Source: Daedaleopsis sinensis (lineage: Eukaryota > Basidiomycota > Agaricomycetes > Polyporales > Polyporaceae). Taken from it: a stretch of DNA of 64,000 bases. The first letter of the stretch is position 1. Each line of letters opens with the position of its first letter. Positions 45,271 to 55,885 of this stretch are shown piece by piece. The DNA lies in assembly GCA_033807695.1 (NCBI GenBank), contig CM066305.1, forward strand, positions 2,976,001-3,040,000, read 5' to 3'. Position numbers and translations under genes: made by a program. The notes below the pieces were generated by a model. That model did no database searches, was not told the origin of the DNA, and saw only the letters and a program-made list of their open reading frames with translations.

Positions 45271-48249
45271 ATGCCTTCGAAGATCCCCCCGGCGCTCTCG
45301 TACTTCTTCCGCCGGCTAGGGGTGACCCTTCTCCCCGCCGTAGCCGTCTTCGCATCTGCGCGCGTGCTCGCCGGTCAACGCGTGCTCGAGCTCGCGACGG
45401 CATGGGTCGCTCTAGCCGCAATCGCGAGCGTGCCCGCCGCGCATGCTGCCCGGATCATGTACTGGAGCTGGAGCGTGAAGCGGAGGGCGGCGCGCATGGG
45501 CGCAGTGCTGCCACCGAGCTGGGAGGGGACGTCGATTGGGAACATGGACATTTTGAAGAGGAGCATGGCGAGGTTCTATCGCGGATATCCCGGTGCGTCT
45601 TCAATCCCTCTCCTTGCATATTGCCGTCTGTCGCGATCCCTCGATGGGCCGCAATGCAAAAGTTTGAGCCTCCCGTGCTGACGGCGCATGGACTGTCTAC
45701 AGGAGCGGGATTCTGGGACAAGATTGAAGAGCTTGGACATGTGCACTCCTTGTCTATCTTTTGGGACCCCATCTATCTCACCACGGACGCCAACATTCTG
45801 AAGGTACGTTCAAAGTTGACTGCGGGTGGCTATTGATGCTGACAGGGCGATATCGGTAGGCCGTTCTCTCGACTGACTTCCCTGAGTTTGAGAAGGGTCA
45901 GTGCCTTTGCTCTGTTCCACGGATCTCGTGCAGACTCAGTGCCCGGGATACATCCTCTTCGAAAATTTGGTCGACGATGTATCCCGGGATGTCCGGGTAT
46001 GATCTTTGCCGGCTCCCCGAGCGATACCTGGTGGTGGATATCGCCGTACATGGTCAAGCGGCAGAAAGCTCTGTAAAGCACCCGACTTGTAACAGACTGT
46101 TACAAGTAGTAACGCTATAAGCGAGGGGCGTCGGGAGTAGTCGGGAGTCTCCCACCGATGTTGATGATGAGTCAGCGGGGCATGAGAGGACTTGAAGGCG
46201 TCGGTGACCCGGGGATACATTCTGAGGGGGATACATCTTGCCAAGGATGACCCAACCTTCAGGATGTATCCCGGGCACTAAGTATCCTACCTCGAAGACC
46301 TGAAGCTGACTCTAGTTGTGGTTAGGCGATGTATTCCGTGAGACCGTGAACAGCGTACTCGGTACCGGTGTATTCAACGCCGACGGCGAGCTGTGGAAGT
46401 AAGTGGCCGCCGAGATCCGAATCGTCAGACCATCCCACTCATGCGTCCATCTTGGTAGGTTCCATCGCACGATGACGCGTCCCTACTTCACCCGAGACAG
46501 GATCTCCCACTTCGAGATGTTCGACCGCCACGCCGAGCTCGCCATCCGCAAGATGAAGGAGCGCTTCGCCGGCGGACACACGCTCGACTTCCAGGACCTC
46601 GTCGCGCGCTTCACGCTCGACAGCGCGACCGAGTTCCTCTTCGGCAACTGCGTGCATAGCCTGAAGAGCGACCTGCCGTACGCGTACAACGACCAGACCG
46701 GGAAGCAGATCGTGCGCATCCCGAGCGCGGCGGACCGCTTCGCGCAGGCGTTCATGGGCGCCCAGTATGCGATCGCGATGCGCCTGCGCAAAGGGTGGAC
46801 GTGGCGGTTCGAGGAGCTCCACAGGGACGCGTCGGCGGAGCATATGAAGGTCGTCGACGAGTACATACAGCCGATCCTCGAGGAGGCGCTGCGGAAGAAC
46901 CGGGCTGCGATCGGGAAGGCTCAGACGAAGAGCGAGGATGGCGAGGAGAACGAGACCCTCCTGGATCATTTAACGAAGCTCACTGACGGTGTGTTAATTC
47001 GGTGTATGAGATTGCGTGCGAAGACATCCTTGCTGACTTACTTCCTCGTGCAGATCCTGTTGTGCTTCACGATGAGACGCTGAACATCATGATTGCTGGA
47101 AGAGATACGGTCAGTATCCTGATCACTACGCGCTGACTCCAACTAACGGACATTGCGTCGGCAGACTGCCTCTACGTTGACATTTGCTGTATACCTTCTC
47201 AGCATGTACCCCGAGGTGTTCAAGCGGTTGCGCGCAGAGGTCTTGGAAATGATCGGGCCTACACAGATGCCGACCTTTGAAGACATTCGGACCATGAAAT
47301 ATCTGAGAGCGGTCATCAATGGTGAGTAGTATTCCATGCGGATGCACTCGCCTCGCTAAATTCCTTTGTACGCCCCGGCAGAGACCTTGCGTCTGTATCC
47401 TGCTGTGTAAGTGACGTCGTGCTCATGCCTCGCTATCTTACTCACACATTGGGCATCGTGAAGACCTTTCAATGTCCGGTGAGTAATTTTCGTCTCAACC
47501 AGAATTCCGAATAGCTTATGTTATCCCCAGAGTCGCGAAGTGCGATACGACTATTCCCAACTCGGACCCCACAAAGCCCCGCGTCTTCGTGCCTGCTAAC
47601 GTCTCGTAAGGGTCACTCCGCCGAGAACGTCGGACATTCTCCTGATGGCTTGGTTACAGCATCGCATACTCTGTATTTTTGATGCATCGCCGGAAGGACT
47701 ACTGGGGCCCAGATGGTGAGTTGTGGCAGCGTGCGCGTTGATGCCTGCAGATCGTTGCTGATGTCCTCCCAGCGCTGTGCTTCGACCCGGACAGATTCCT
47801 CGACGAGCGGCTGAACAAATACTTCACCACGAACCCCTTCATCTTCCTCCCATTCAACGCGGGCCCGCGCATCTGTCTCGGGCAGCAGGTATGACCTCGA
47901 TCTCTTCACTCGGCGCTGTGTAGTGTGCACATGTGTTGACGCATCCCGCACAGTTCGCGTACAACGAGATGTCGTTCTTCCTCATCCGCCTGCTGCAGAA
48001 CTTCTCGCACGTGGAGATGGACCTGGCCGCCCAGCCGCCCGAGGCACGCGCGCCGAGCGAATGGGCGTCCGCCGAAGGTCAGCAGGGCAGGGAGCAGATC
48101 ATACCGAAGGCACACCTGACGTTGTATGTCGAGGTAAGAAGTCCCGGTTTGACGTTGGTGTACCTGAGTAATGATCCAATGCTGACACCGACCCCGACCC
48201 GGTATCGCAGGGTGGCCTGTGGGTGAAGATGACCGAGGCGGAACGCTGA
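45271..48249 (+). CDS. cytochrome P450, CYP63-like, copy 2
   Basis: N-terminus [20 protein letters not shown] with hydrophobic membrane segments, then the hinge [15 protein letters not shown]. The exons LHSLSIF-type block, [10 protein letters not shown] and [20 protein letters not shown] follow, then [21 protein letters not shown] long central exon (about 46458-46985) contains [20 protein letters not shown]-helix AGRDT-TASTL, K-helix ETLRLYPAV, heme loop [18 protein letters not shown]-terminus [15 protein letters not shown] 48247-48249. The intron between FEKG and GDVFRET (about 45896-46326, 431 bp) is far longer than its ~60 bp counterparts because it carries a MITE-like insertion; the splice sites and frame remain intact. 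Confidence 0.9.
45938..46279. mobile_element. MITE-like element inside P450-2 intron
   Basis: 342 bp bounded by perfect 19 bp terminal inverted repeats: AGTGCCCGGGATACATCCT at 45938-45956 and its exact reverse complement ending at 46279. Internally, shorter copies of the same motif recur (GATGTATCCCGGG near 45974, GGGGATACAT near 46210 and 46226). No open frame of transposase size, so non-autonomous. I could not identify a clear target-site duplication (flanks ...GCAGACTC and AAGTATCC...). Confidence 0.8.
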
Positions 48250-49527
48250 GCGGCGGGATGCCTTGAGGCATGATGCGGACAGTCTACGTGACTTAAGTTG
48301 TACTATTATTCACTTCTTGAAGTTAGTGTACGTGTTCGACTAGGCGTGCTTATGGATTCCAAACCGTTGACCTTAGATGACGGACCCCTGCGTTCTCCAG
48401 GATCTGACTTAAGTGTGAGTGGCAGATTATCCTTTTTTCGTGCGCTGCAGCTGAGTCGCGCCTTAGACCGACTGATCAGACAACAGAGTCCGTGATCTCA
48501 ATTGCCGGCAATCTGACCATTAATAATAGTTATAATCGAGGTTGAGTACTAGTTGAGTATTCACTGTTCAGTACATGGGCTTGAGTGTCTCAACATCGAA
48601 AGCTCTATACCGTCCGCAGGGCCGCTGAGTCAATACTCAGTACTCAGTACTCAAGTGCATCTTGGACATCTAAGGTGCTATGACTGTCACCACGGCCTAA
48701 TATAACGGTCTTAGGCTGCTGCACTGGATCTAATAGTAATAATGAACTCTCATCGGCGACGACGACGCACAGACCACTTGCAGAGACCTCTGCTCTGATA
48801 ATATTGGCCCACACGAAGATCCTCCGGATCACCGAGTGAGTGGTCTCTTTTGTGCCTTTTAGAAGACTCGTCCTCCTCGCAACGCCAAGACTCAGTACTC
48901 AAGTAGGTTCGGATCAAACCCTCTTCTTGCGGATTTGGTATGAGACTAATACTCAAGTAGAAATAAGTGCGAGCCGAATTTCCGAATCAGGATCAGGTCA
49001 GGGCTCAGACTTATTAATGTATGCTGTTTTTAATATCAACATTCCAGTCTGGTACCGAGAATCCTCCACGTGTTGAAGGGTTTGTTCCGAATCTATGCTG
49101 CTTTCGAGGTTCATCATAACACGGGCTGCGCGGATACTATAAGACCGTCCGGTCAAAGCCAATGCCATGGCTTCGATCTGTCTCCGTTGCGCTGATTGCG
49201 CACTCCTGGTCCCTCTCGTCAAACGCCGTGCACCCTCCGAGTCAGCCGCAGACTCTTGTCACTCTCAAGCTCTCCGGAACTGAGGACTGTCATCTTGACT
49301 GTCATCTTAGAAGCTTCGACTGCTGCGCCTCGCCGAGGTATACTTATAGCTGGGCTCGAGCACCGGGCACCCCAAGCCTCATCCCCGCTTCAAGCCGGAC
49401 GTACGCACATTCAATAAGCTCTATCATCGGCCCGCAAGACGATCCTCGCACCGGTCCGTGGGCTATTATAACTACAGCCATTCGCACTGCTCCCACAGTC
49501 CGCGCTTGACGCTACGAAGACGAAGTC
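48250..49527. other. 1.3 kb intergenic with TACTCAG-type repeats
   Basis: Between P450 copies 2 and 3. Contains clustered copies of ACTCAGTACTCAAGT and relatives (48554-48575, 48630-48655, 48890-48905, 48945-48960) and no convincing gene. An AT-rich TATA-like stretch (CTATTATAACTAC, 49464-49476) lies 52-64 bp before the P450-3 start and could be its TATA box. Confidence 0.45.
49464..49476 (+). promoter_or_regulatory. possible TATA box of P450-3
   Basis: CTATTATAACTAC in a GC-richer context, about 55-60 bp upstream of the ATG at 49528. Position and sequence fit a core TATA element with a short 5' UTR. Inferred from sequence only. Confidence 0.3.
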
Positions 49528-52182
49528 ATGTCCTCCAGACTCCCTCCGGGGCTCCCCTTCTTCTTCCGTCAGACCGGAGTCGCTCTCCTTCCCGCCATCA
49601 CCGTCCTTGCGGGTGCTCGTGCCCTACAAAGCTCGCGCGGCGTCGAGCTGGGCACGATATGGCCGGTGCTTATGGCCATCCTGAGCGTGCCTGTCACGTA
49701 TGCTGCGCGCGTCTTCTACCGGGAGTGGAGCATGAAGCAGCGAGCGGCTCGTGCGGGCGCCGTCTTGCCTCCAAAGTGGGAAGGGAAGGCGATTGGCAAC
49801 ATGGACATCCTCAAGATGACCATAGACAAGTTCTGGAGTGGATATCCTGGTATGTCTCTTCTGTCAAATCAACTGCACTGTCTCGGCGCAAAGGACCGCT
49901 GACGATGACGCCGTGCATTTCACTTGGGAATCGTGTGTAGGGGATGGACTTTGGGACATGGTAGACAAGCTTGGGGGCCTCCACTCGCTGTCCATGTTCT
50001 GGGAACCCTTCTACCTTACCACGGATGCCAACGTTCTCAAGGTGCGCCACACCCTGGGCTCCATTTCGTCTGTTGACGCTGTTCGATTGGACAGACAATC
50101 CTCGTCACGAACTTCACTGAGTTCGAGAAGGGTATGTTCTCGCTTGGCTAACGCGGCTTAAGAACTGAATTCGATGTGTTCACTAATCAGGCGCAGAGTT
50201 CCGCGAGTCAATGAACACTGTGCTCGGTACCGGGGTGTTCAACGCCGACGGCGAACTGTGGAAGTCAGTAACGTCCCCCGTTCCTTCTCCAGACAGACAC
50301 GCCAGCTGTATTGGACCGTGACTGAGTCGCCTGACATCTGCTGCAGATTCCATCGCACAATGACGCGCCCTTATTTCTCGAGAGACAAACTATCGCATTT
50401 CGAGATGTACGACCGCCACGCCGACCGCGCCATCCGGAAGATGAAGGAGCGCTTCGCCGGCGGACACGCCGTCGACTTCCAGGACCTCGTCGCGCGCTTC
50501 ACGCTCGACAGCGCCACCGACTTCCTCTTCGGAAACTGCGTGGACAGCCTGGAGAGCGACCTGCCGTACGCGTACAACGACCCCATCGGCCAGCAGACGG
50601 CGCGCGTCCTCAGCGATGCAGACCGCTTTGCCGCGGCGTTCATGGGCGCGCAGCACGTCATTTCGATGCGCACGCGGAAAGGGTGGACGTGGAGGCTCGA
50701 GGAGCTCCATAAGGATGCGTCGGCGGAGCACATGAAGGTCGTCAACGCGTACATACAGCCCATCCTCGAGGAGGCGCTGCGGAAGAACAGTAAGAACGAG
50801 CCGAATGCCCAAGCCAAGGGAGAGGGCAAAGGCGGCGAGGAAACCGAGACGCTGCTGGACCTCCTGATCAAGTCCACGCAAGGTACTTATCTAGTTGAGG
50901 CTGTGATGCCCAACGACCGAGCCGCCGTTTGCTGAATCGTCTGCTTTAGATCCTGTTGTACTCCGTGACGAGACGCTAAACATCATGATTGCTGGAAGGG
51001 ACACGGTAGGTGGCTTACCCTCCCTTGAATTTGCAATTGGACTGACGCATATCGGTCGATAGACGGCGGCTACTCTTACGTTCTCCGTGTACCTTCTGAG
51101 CACGTACCCGGATGTGTTCAAGACGCTGCGCGCCGAGGTGATGGATAAAATTGGGCCAACACAGATGCCGACCTTCGATGACATCCGCACGATGAAGTAC
51201 CTGCGGGCATTCATCAATGGTGCGGCCTTACAAACACTGCTTGTCGTTCACACTCAGACAGGCTGCTAATCTCTCGTCTCTGCTCACAGAAACGCTGCGC
51301 TTGTACCCTGCCGTGTGAGTAGCACCATTCTACCTCGGTGCAGGCGATTAACCCTGTTGCATGTCTGCTCAGACCATTCAACATCCGGTGAGTAGCACTC
51401 CACTCAGATCCAGCCTTTTGCTCATGTCTTGTTCAGCATCACTAACCGTGACACAACCGTCCCCAATCCCGATCCTACTAAACCTCCTGTTTTCGTGGGC
51501 AAAGGCGTCAGGTACGTGCCAGTGCATCTCTTCTGAGCGTAGTGGTCACATCAAACTAAAAAGCCGTCCGTTTGCAGTTTCGGCTACGCGGTCTTCTTGA
51601 TGCACCGCCGAAAGGATTACTGGGGCCCAGACGGTGAGCGGACCCCACCGGCATTGGCAACGGAGTGCACGCTCTGACGTCGCGCTTCCAGCCCTGCACT
51701 TCGACCCGGACAGGTTCCTCGACGAGCGGCTGAACAAGTACTTCACCGCGAACCCGCACATCTTCGCCCCCTTCAACGCTGGCCCGCGCATCTGTCTCGG
51801 GCAGCAGGTACGTCACACGCGGCAGACGCCCCCTCTATCTCCTCCTGGTCTCGCGGACGCGCACTAACGCGAGCCCCCGCGCGCAGTTCGCGTACAACGA
51901 GATGTCGTTCTTCCTCATCCGCCTGCTGCAGCACTTCGCGCACATGGAGCTCGATCTGTCTGCGCAGCCGCCCGAGGCGCGGCCGCCGCCCGAGTGGGCC
52001 GGGGCGGAGGGCCACAAGGGCAGGGAGCAGATTGTCCCGCGGTCGCATCTGACGATGTATGTCGAGGTGAGTGCTAGTGTGTCGGTTTAGTCCTGATGCG
52101 TGTTATCTCACCCCGGGATTGTGTATAGGGCGGTTTGTGGGTCAAGATGACCGAGGCGGAGAGGGACGCAAATGTGGCCTAA
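49528..52182 (+). CDS. cytochrome P450, CYP63-like, copy 3
   Basis: Closest relative of copy 2 by eye. N-terminus [20 protein letters not shown], hinge [20 protein letters not shown]. The exons [49 protein letters not shown] and [20 protein letters not shown] follow the same order as copy 2. I-helix AGRDT-TAATL, K-helix ETLRLYPAV, heme loop [18 protein letters not shown] with the Cys ligand. C-terminus [20 protein letters not shown] 52180-52182. The intron equivalent to the MITE-bearing one in copy 2 is short (about 60 bp), confirming that the insertion postdates the duplication. Probably endoplasmic-reticulum membrane monooxygenase; substrate unknown. Confidence 0.9.
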
Positions 52183-52802
52183 TATTGAAATATTGAGCAC
52201 TTGTCTGTCGGGTTGCTTGGTATGGCGAGAGCGGTCTGAGCCGTGGACGGCCGTGCTTGCAATTCGTTGTACATGTAGCTGGGTTGTCATGATATCTCCC
52301 TATTACTCCAATCCTTTGCGGCCTCTCGACCGTCACGAGAAGACACACTTCTAGTAAGTATAGGGACGTATGCATGCCTTTTGCCCGGGTTAACCGTTAA
52401 TCGTACATCATGCCGTCATCTTATTACGCAGCATCCTCGCTATGGCGTATCTCACCATCCAGCATCCATATCATCTTCTCACTTCTTCCGAACTTCCCAC
52501 ATTCAATTATTAGCATACTTGAGCTTGAGTCTCTAACCCTCTTCCATGCTGACTGCAGCCCTCATCGTTCCCGCACCGCATACCCGTCGGACTGCACTCT
52601 TACGCCGAGATATATGGACGCGGGCTTGGGAGATATGGATTACATATTGAACATTAGGGGATATAATATACTATAGAGTCCGGCATCATTCGACGCAGCA
52701 GCAAAGTAACCATACTCCCAGGCAGCTAGCCGGCGACCGCAAGCAACATACACTCACACTCACATACTACAACAACAGCACATCAAACCCACGATGCCAC
52801 GC
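52183..52802. other. convergent intergenic P450-3 / GH79
   Basis: About 620 bp holding two facing 3' UTRs. AT-rich near 52600-52680. No gene or repeat recognised. Confidence 0.4.
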
Positions 52803-54860
52803 TCACGCGAGAACCAGCAGACCAAGAGCAGCAGCAGCGCCCACAAGGCCAGACACGAACGCGCCCGCCCTGTGCGCACCGTTCGACCCCGACTTGCCCG
52901 CGCTGGACCCGTCGCCCGCGGAGCCGTTGTTCTGGCCCGTCGTCGCGTTCTGCTGCCCGCCAAGGAAGACGACGGCGACGCCGGGCCCGGGCACCTGGAT
53001 CGTGCACCCGCCCGCGCACGCGACGGTCTTGTCCGGCACGCTCGCGGCGAACGACGCGGGGACGGCGACGGCGTCCGCGACGCCCGCGTACGTCTTCCCG
53101 CCCCACGCGATCTCCGTCTTCTCGTTCACGGAGCCCGCGGCGAGGTAGCGGATCGTGAGCGCGCTCTTGTCCGCGGGGATGAGCGCGCCGTCGAGCGCGT
53201 AGTCGGACATCTCCCCCGACGCGTTCTTGTAGTTAAAGAGCACGAGGGCGTGGACGGTCGGGGACGCGCCGTCGTAGATGGCGTACCCCGCGGAGGTGAC
53301 GGTGCTGTCCGCGACCGAGTTCTTGATGTTCAGGTCGACGACGCGGCTCCCGTTCGCGGACTCGAGCGCCTCGGAGACGGGCAGCATGCCGTAGTAGCTC
53401 GGGTTCGTCGTCCAGGCCCCGTTGCCGCCTGCGACGGCGTCCGGCGGGTCGAAGAGGTTGTAGGTGACGCCGCGTTCGCGAGAGTGCAGATAGGCCCCCG
53501 CGTAGCCCTGGACGGCCATCTGCAGGGCATAGTCGCTCTCCCACATGGCAATACCGAAGGTGTCTGAGATTCCGGCGACGCCGCCGCACGAGATGCTGTT
53601 GAACTCATCCATGAGCACGGGCTTCTTCTGCTGGGCCGCGATCTGCAGCCCAGGGGACTGCCACTTCGCGAGGTCGACGGTGTAGGAGTGGACGAGGTAG
53701 CGCTCGATGCCGAACTGTGGCTTTCCAAAGCAATTGTTCTGCGGGTAGTGCTGCACGGTGATGTACTTAAGCTGCTGCATGAATTGGTTCATCCATCCAG
53801 ATTGCAAAACAGCTGCCAGGTCCTGTTATAGAGTTTGAACCATAAGTGATGTTCTATATCGCAGTTCGTCTGAATCGCAGTTCGTCTGACTCACCCAGGC
53901 ACAGCAGATGGTTGGACCTGCGATGTTGTCCATGGACAAGACATCCCCTTTCGGGGTGTTCTTGAGGTTGTTGAAAACAACCCAGTAGTCCTGCACGCAT
54001 CCGGCGTGAGTGTCATCTTTAGCGCTTCATAGATGTGTGCACCAACACCAATGTAGTCATTGACCGTATAGTTGGCGAGATTGGGGCGCTGCCCGTGTGA
54101 GGTGTAGAGGTCGGGCTCCTGATGTCACACATCAGCGCCGACGCACAGCAAGGGATGATGGATACACTTGCATTGCCAAGCAAAAAGGCGTCAAGGTCAT
54201 CTCCCAACGCCTTTGTCGCGTCGCCGGCCAGCAGGGGGATGTTGGTGTTGTTCGGCGTCCGCAAGCTCAATCCTACACACAGAAAGGACAAGCGCTCGTG
54301 GTCAGCGAACTTCGGCACGAGTGATCGATCGAGCATCGTGGCGGCTGCGCCTCGCGGGACCAGGGGCCCGCCGCATAGAGGAGTCGACGCTCACCGATGA
54401 GGTACTGGGCGCCGCCGACGGCAGAGCTGACGCCCTTCATAACGTCGAATAATTGAGGGCCATAATTTACGGGCTGGTCGTTCCAGTTCGCGTTCGGGTC
54501 GGTAAATTGAATGATGTCCGTCTGCCCGGGCACGTACGTCGAGCTGTCCATCGAGTTCCCCCCGAGGCGGATGCGCACGGGCTTCCCGGACCCGTGCGCG
54601 TGCAGCGTGGAGAGGTAGTTGACGACCGGCTGCGGGATCTGGTCGGTGCTGTTCCCGAAGTAGTAGTTGATGAAGGAGAGCTCGAGGGAGAGCCCGAGAA
54701 AGTTCGAGTACACGACATTCGCGTCGGCACCCGGTGCGCTCGCAGGGGCCTGCACTGCGATGGCCGCGAGCGCGGTCTGGGCGGAGAGGAAGAGGGAGAG
54801 AGTGCTCAGCAGGGAACGCGCCCAGAGGCTCGTATGGTGTCGCCGGGGGGAGGAGAACAT
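52803..54860 (-). CDS. GH79-family glycosidase (beta-glucuronidase type), probably GPI-anchored
   Basis: Secreted retaining glycosidase. Signal peptide: MFSSPRRHHTSLWARSLLST then LSLFLSAQTALAAIA. Exon 1 includes LGLSLELSFINYYFGN and PVRIRLGGNSMDSSTYVPGQ. The acid/base motif GNEPDLYTSHGQRPNL appears only if a GC-AG intron (54171-54119, AAT|GCAAGT...CATCAG|GAG) is removed. A later exon gives DYWVVFNNLKNTPKGDVLSM then DNIAGPTICCAW. The long last exon (53807-52803) starts near SGWMNQFMQQLKYITVQHYP and has the likely nucleophile Glu in KKPVLMDEFNSISCGG. Next come a C-terminal beta domain and a Ser/Gly/Asn-rich linker (QQNATTGQNNGSAGDGSSAG). A hydrophobic tail (GAFVSGLVGAAAALGLLVLA) is typical of GPI attachment. 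Substrate (glucuronide on proteoglycan or hemicellulose) inferred from the family. Confidence 0.85.
54119..54171 (-). other. GC-AG intron of the GH79 gene
   Basis: 53 bp intron with donor AAT|GCAAGT and acceptor CATCAG|GAG. GCAAGT matches the strong consensus seen at non-canonical GC donors. Without this splice the frame reads NASVSIIPCC and runs away from the family; with it the catalytic Asn-Glu pair GNEPD is rebuilt. Confidence 0.75.
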
Positions 54861-55885
54861 GATGGCGTGAACGAAAGGAGTGGCAGCGCGATAAACGCGA
54901 AGTTCAAGAGGAGGGGAATGTATGCCTTGAGGAAGTCGGATGTGCTATGTATATCGGCCTCGATCCATGCCAGTTGGATATAAAACGGTGGGCGAGGGCC
55001 GCTAGGGGCCGCGAGGAGCCGCCCAAATTGCCAACGCCGGGAAAGTGAGACCGGTTGCGCAAACAACTCGTCGTCTATGACGGAGGTCCGGACCTGGTTT
55101 CGACGTGCGATAGGAAATGGTGATCAGCGTTACCGTACCTCTGGAGTCTGGAGATGAAAGCTGCTTTACCATAAAATGGGCGATGCGCCTAGAGCAGTAA
55201 TAGTAGTCGGACGCCTTCCACGGGCGGTGTTTTGGAGGTCGAGGTGCTGTTCCCTGGCACGCCCTGGCGCCGAGTGTCAGTGAACCTAACATCGGCAGTT
55301 CCATCTCCATATCCTAGAGATACCGAACTATTCGAAAGCTGAACCTACCGGACCACTGGCAAAGGAGGGAAGAGTGTAGCGTATACAGCTCCAGAGCCTC
55401 TGAGTTCGAGTGCCTGACCGCCAAACCTACGATTAGTCGCCCGCACCTTGCACCTGGCCCGATCTTGGCGTTTTCGGCCTGCTGTAGCCTGCTGTGACCG
55501 CAATCTGTCAGGCAGATCAGTCGGGTAGAAATCTAGGCTCTGAAAAGTCGCTAAAGGTTGTGCTAAGGAGCCACTGCTCCAGATGAACGGGCATGATACC
55601 CCGCATCACCCGGGCCATGGGCCGAGCAACTTGAACAGCAAGCAACTTTGAGTAAGTACCTATGCTAATCATAAGTCAGTAGCGTCGCATAGCCACAGCT
55701 CATAAGCCTGCTCAGGGCGCAAATCAAAACAGAGCGGGATATCCAACCCGCAAACACAAGGTAAGGTCGTCATACAAGCAAGGCTATAAATACATATACA
55801 TTGACGCAATCCGCGTAGGGGGATAGGTCTTGTCATACATACCGTCCAGACTCCAGAGTGAGATCATTGATTGGTTAACGTGCAC
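54861..55885. other. intergenic, GH79 promoter and AAA ATPase 3' flank
   Basis: About 1 kb between co-oriented minus-strand genes. A TATA-like stretch (GGATATAAAACGG, 54974-54986 on the plus strand) lies about 115 bp upstream of the GH79 start. No coding sequence with family resemblance was seen. Confidence 0.4.

Noticed and set aside
52784..53567. Long plus-strand frame opposite the GH79 last exon
   Set aside because: Arg/Ala/Asp-rich translation is the product of GC-rich antisense codons. The minus strand has clear signal, active-site and GPI features.
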